Shown: positions 32,530 to 35,223 of the stretch, in pieces
Layout of the letters: the number at the start of each line of letters is the position of its first letter
Position numbering within the stretch: position 1 is the stretch's first letter
Assembly: GCA_002323795.1 (NCBI GenBank)
Contig: DCPZ01000079.1
Span: 1 to 35,223 of the forward strand
Length of the DNA: 35,223 bases
Direction: 5' to 3'
Source of the DNA: Flavobacteriales bacterium UBA1531
GTDB taxonomy: Bacteria; Bacteroidota; Bacteroidia; Flavobacteriales_D; Sanyastnellaceae
Notes under the pieces: model-generated
The model's database searches: none
What the model was told of the DNA's origin: nothing
Seen by the model: only the letters and a program-made list of their open reading frames with translations
Program-made: the position numbers and the translations under genes

Positions 32530-33612
32530 ATGAAACGTGAGGATGCCCTGACAAACAAAATGTCCTCCATTTCGGATCGCTATCATGAAGTTGAGAAACT
32601 GGTGGGTGATCCTGATGTGATTAAAGATGCCAGGCGATACCGAGATTTGATGCGCGAATACAAGCGTCTCGAAAGCATAGTTCAGCATCATACTTTACTC
32701 CTTTCCCTCGAAAAAGATCTTGACCAGGTGGAGGAGTGGCTCAAAGGGGATGATGCCGATTTTAAGGCTTTGGCGCAAGAAGAGCGTCCGGACCTCGAAC
32801 GCAGGTTATTGGAAGCATATGAAAAGGCAAAAATCATGCTGTTGCCACGTGATGAAGTGGATGATCGTCCGGTAATGATTGAATTTCGAGCAGGGACTGG
32901 TGGAGATGAAGCGGCGATCTTTGCTGGGGATTTGTTTCGCATGTATCAGAAGCATTGCACTGAAAAAGGTTGGGCTTGGATTTTGGTCAACGCGAATGAG
33001 GGAACGGCAGGTGGCTTTAAAGAGGTTGTGGCACGCGTCGAAGGAGATGGTGTTTACGGTTGGTTGAAATTTGAAAGTGGAGTGCATCGGGTGCAGCGTG
33101 TTCCTGATACGGAGTCACAGGGACGTGTGCACACGAGTGCAGCGACTGTTGCAGTATTGCCAGTTGCTGAGGCCGTTGATGTCGATTTAAATGTTTCTGA
33201 TATTCGACGCGATACCTTTCGCGCAAGTGGAGCAGGAGGTCAGCACGTGAACAAAACAGAGTCTGCCGTGCGATTGACTCACGGGCCATCAGGCATTGTC
33301 GTTGAATGTCAAGATGGTCGTTCCCAGCATCAAAACTACGAGCATGCTCTTGAGGTCTTGAGGACGCGATTGTTTGAACGCGAGCGTGAGCGCATCGCTG
33401 CAGATCAAGCACAGAAACGGAAGTCTTTGGTCAGTACTGGTGACCGTTCTGCTAAAATCAGAACCTATAACTTTCCTCAGGGACGCGTCACAGACCATCG
33501 AATTCATTTCACTTCTCATGCCTTGCCATCTATCTTGGGGGGAGATTTGACTCCGGTAATTGAAGCCCTCCGAATGGCGGAGCAGGCAGAATTATTGGCC
33601 TCACAGAATTAA
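32530..33612 (+). CDS. prfA: peptide chain release factor 1
   Basis: This 360-residue RF1 recognises UAA and UAG stop codons and releases the finished protein. Key motifs: FRAGTGGDEA (119-128), HRVQRVPDTESQGRVHTSA (186-204) with the stop-codon tripeptide in the P-x-T form (PDT at 192-194, where E. coli has PAT), and the peptidyl-transferase motif GGQ at 236-238 in SGAGGQHVNKTESAVR. RF2 would have SPF in place of PxT and a programmed frameshift near codon 25; neither is present. Length matches RF1. It sits between purM and pyrF with gaps of 8 and 9 nt. Confidence 0.97.
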   Translation: MKREDALTNKMSSISDRYHEVEKLVGDPDVIKDARRYRDLMREYKRLESIVQHHTLLLSLEKDLDQVEEWLKGDDADFKALAQEERPDLERRLLEAYEKAKIMLLPRDEVDDRPVMIEFRAGTGGDEAAIFAGDLFRMYQKHCTEKGWAWILVNANEGTAGGFKEVVARVEGDGVYGWLKFESGVHRVQRVPDTESQGRVHTSAATVAVLPVAEAVDVDLNVSDIRRDTFRASGAGGQHVNKTESAVRLTHGPSGIVVECQDGRSQHQNYEHALEVLRTRLFERERERIAADQAQKRKSLVSTGDRSAKIRTYNFPQGRVTDHRIHFTSHALPSILGGDLTPVIEALRMAEQAELLASQN

Positions 33613-33621
33613 TTTTCACGC

Positions 33622-34443
33622 ATGATCAATCGGAAAGAAATCTTCACTCAAATTCAAGCCAAAGAGTCATGCTTGTGCGTGGGTTTGGATCCTGATGTCC
33701 AGCGCATACCCGAATCATGCGGTGATGGCGTGGATGGCATGGAGGTGTTTTGTAAATCCATCGTGGATGCGACACATGACTTGGCTGTAGCTTACAAGCC
33801 TAACTTGGCATTTTTTGAACAATATGGCGACCAAGGATGGAGAGCCTTGGTGCGCATCATTGAGCACATTCCCGACCAATGCATGGTCATTGCGGATGCA
33901 AAAAGAGGAGACATTGGTAACACGGCCAAGCGATACGCCAATGCCATTTTTGACGGTTTAGGAGCACACGCTATTACCGTTGCACCTTATATGGGTGCTG
34001 ATAGTGTGACGCCTTTTATGGATGGATACAAAGACCAATGGACGATCTTACTTGCCCTCACATCCAACTCTGGTGCAGATGATTTTGAGTTTCATGGTTC
34101 ACCGCCACTTTTTGAGCGTGTGATTTCACGTGCACAAGAATGGGGAACTCCGGATCAACTCATGTTTGTTGTTGGAGCAACAAGACCAAAGTTCATTGCT
34201 CGCGCTCGGGAACTCGCTCCTGAGAATTTCTTCTTAGTCCCAGGGATTGGTGCTCAAGGTGGTGACTTAAGATCGGTACTCGAGGCAGGGTGGAATGATC
34301 AATGTGGTCTGTTGATCAATGCTTCGCGGAGTATCCTTTATGCATCGAAGGAAGCTGACTTTGCTTTTTCAGCGAGAACAGCAGCCTCTCAGCTTCAAGC
34401 AGAAATGGCAGCTATCATCCGGGAAAAGCAAGTGGCCAGATGA
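33622..34443 (+). CDS. pyrF: orotidine 5'-phosphate decarboxylase (long form)
   Basis: A 273-residue enzyme of the last step of UMP synthesis. The catalytic D-x-K-x-x-D motif is DAKRGD at 92-97, with substrate-binding CVGLDPD (19-25) and YKPNLAFFEQYG (58-69). The length and the motif VIADAKRGDIGNTAKRYA place it in the longer OMPdecase group (about 270-280 residues) rather than the 230-residue E. coli type. The last part (FFLVPGIGAQGGDLR, INASRSILYAS) holds the phosphate site. Its stop overlaps the next start as ATGA at 34440. Confidence 0.96.
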   Translation: MINRKEIFTQIQAKESCLCVGLDPDVQRIPESCGDGVDGMEVFCKSIVDATHDLAVAYKPNLAFFEQYGDQGWRALVRIIEHIPDQCMVIADAKRGDIGNTAKRYANAIFDGLGAHAITVAPYMGADSVTPFMDGYKDQWTILLALTSNSGADDFEFHGSPPLFERVISRAQEWGTPDQLMFVVGATRPKFIARARELAPENFFLVPGIGAQGGDLRSVLEAGWNDQCGLLINASRSILYASKEADFAFSARTAASQLQAEMAAIIREKQVAR

Positions 34444-35223
34444 ACTTGGTGCGTCGCATACGAATGGCGGCGATATCCATCGTCAGTGTCCTGTGCCTTG
34501 GAAGCCTTGGTTTTGTCTGGCTCGAAGGGTATTCTTGGGTTGAGGCTATTTACATGACGGTGATCACGGTTTCCACCGTGGGTTTTGGAGAGGTCCGGCC
34601 ATTGTCAGAAAAGGGGATGATTTTTACAGCACTGCTGGTGGTCAGTTCTTTAGGGACATTTACGTTTGCAGTCACTGCCGTTAGTCAATTTTTTCTCGAA
34701 GGGGATTACCGAGAACGCATTAGAAACAAACGAATCAAACGCATCATGAAAGGAATGGATCAGCATGTCATTGTTTGCGGTTACGGTCGGGTAGGAGAAA
34801 AAGCAGTGGCCGAGCTGCAGGACCACGATACCGATGTGGTCGTCATTGAATCAAATCCAGAATTGGTGAAATCGCTCCAAAAAAAGGGGCTCCATGTTCT
34901 GGCGGGTGATGCAACGCGCGACGAAAACCTAATCAATGCTGGACTTGTTCGGGCGAGGGCGGTCATCACGACACTTCCGGATGATGCTCAAAACCTATAT
35001 GTGGTATTGGCAGCACGAGAACATCGCAAGGAAATGTTAATCATTAGCAGGGCATCTCAGCTTAACGCGGTGAGCAAATTGCGTGTCGCGGGTGCTCACA
35101 ATGTGATTATGCCCGACCAAGTCGGAGGCGCTCACATGGCTTCGCTCGTGGCTATTCCCGATGTGGTTGAGTTTCTCGATCACATCCGAATTCAAGGTGC
35201 AGATCAAATTAACATTGAAGAAG
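34440..35223 (+). CDS. potassium channel with TrkA-N (RCK) domain, cut by the window end
   Basis: The first 261 residues of a K+ channel; the gene runs past the right edge with no stop. One transmembrane helix (about 10-28), a pore helix and selectivity filter TVGFG (46-50) and a second helix (about 60-86) form a minimal two-helix pore. A cytosolic RCK/TrkA-N domain follows, with the Rossmann nucleotide-binding motif VIVCGYGRVGEKA (110-122) and acidic E138 in VVVIESN. The second RCK half (from about 225) is only partly present. The architecture resembles MthK/GsuK-type ligand-gated channels. The ATG overlaps the pyrF stop by 4 bp, so it is coupled to pyrF. The ion is inferred from the filter sequence; the gating ligand is unknown. 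Confidence 0.92.
   Translation, partial: MNLVRRIRMAAISIVSVLCLGSLGFVWLEGYSWVEAIYMTVITVSTVGFGEVRPLSEKGMIFTALLVVSSLGTFTFAVTAVSQFFLEGDYRERIRNKRIKRIMKGMDQHVIVCGYGRVGEKAVAELQDHDTDVVVIESNPELVKSLQKKGLHVLAGDATRDENLINAGLVRARAVITTLPDDAQNLYVVLAAREHRKEMLIISRASQLNAVSKLRVAGAHNVIMPDQVGGAHMASLVAIPDVVEFLDHIRIQGADQINIEE

Noticed and set aside
32530..32640. Programmed frameshift of the prfB type in the release-factor gene
   Set aside because: The gene is RF1 (PxT motif, no SPF) and is open from the ATG without any internal stop or shift signal.
1..35223. CRISPR arrays, tRNA or rRNA genes, transposases, phage genes
   Set aside because: I read all intergenic stretches and found no repeat-spacer pattern, cloverleaf, rRNA block or transposase-like protein.

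Overview
The window is a chromosomal housekeeping segment of a member of the Bacteroidota, most likely a marine Flavobacteriia-type bacterium. The evidence is lineage-specific: a type IX secretion (T9SS) C-terminal sorting domain on a large secreted protein, a TPR/PD40/CRD/OmpA protein of the PorE type, a TonB-dependent receptor with an N-terminal carboxypeptidase-regulatory-like domain, type III glutamine synthetase, a flavobacterial-type DnaX without the zinc module, several promoters of the Bacteroidota -33 TTG / -7 TAnnTTTG type, and almost no Shine-Dalgarno sequences ahead of the starts. No insertion sequence, prophage, CRISPR array, tRNA or rRNA was seen.

Layout. 1-235: non-coding, one possible terminator hairpin. 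236-949 (-): orphan OmpR-type response regulator. 978-8020 (+): menaquinone operon menI-menF-menD-menB-menA-menC-menE, with small gaps or 4-bp overlaps throughout, followed closely by rdgB (8041-8652). It supplies every step from chorismate to demethylmenaquinone except MenH and the final methylation (MenG/UbiE). 8711-11432 (+): accA, then an uncharacterised lipoprotein (OmpA-like plus TPR) closed by a strong terminator. 11513-12865 (+): secreted S37/S28-type serine peptidase. 12881-15426 (-): uvrB and a SpoU/TrmH RNA methyltransferase, translationally coupled. 15550-16658 (-): ribosomal operon rpsF-rpsR-rplI with its own promoter and terminator. 16796-18625 (+): dnaX, divergent from rpsF. 18773-21208 (+): TonB-dependent receptor. 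21244-23294 (+): S4-domain RNA-binding protein, GNAT acetyltransferase and class I aminotransferase. 23381-26872 (+): T9SS-exported PNGase F-related protein with a LamG insertion. 27007-29193 (+): glutamine synthetase III with a terminator. 29351 to the right edge (+): tightly packed PorE-like protein, purM, prfA, pyrF and a TrkA-N potassium channel cut off by the window end.

The most interesting signal is inside dnaX. A run of ten A's lies exactly at the end of clamp-loader domain III and contains the heptamer A AAA AAG in the reading frame. A -1 shift meets TGA after one codon and a +1 shift meets TGA after two codons. This would make a short gamma-like subunit of about 361 residues alongside the 609-residue tau form, as is known for E. 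coli (ribosomal frameshifting) and Thermus (transcriptional slippage). Second is the PNGase F-like fold split by about 500 residues including a LamG domain. The rest of the window is conserved core metabolism and information processing.
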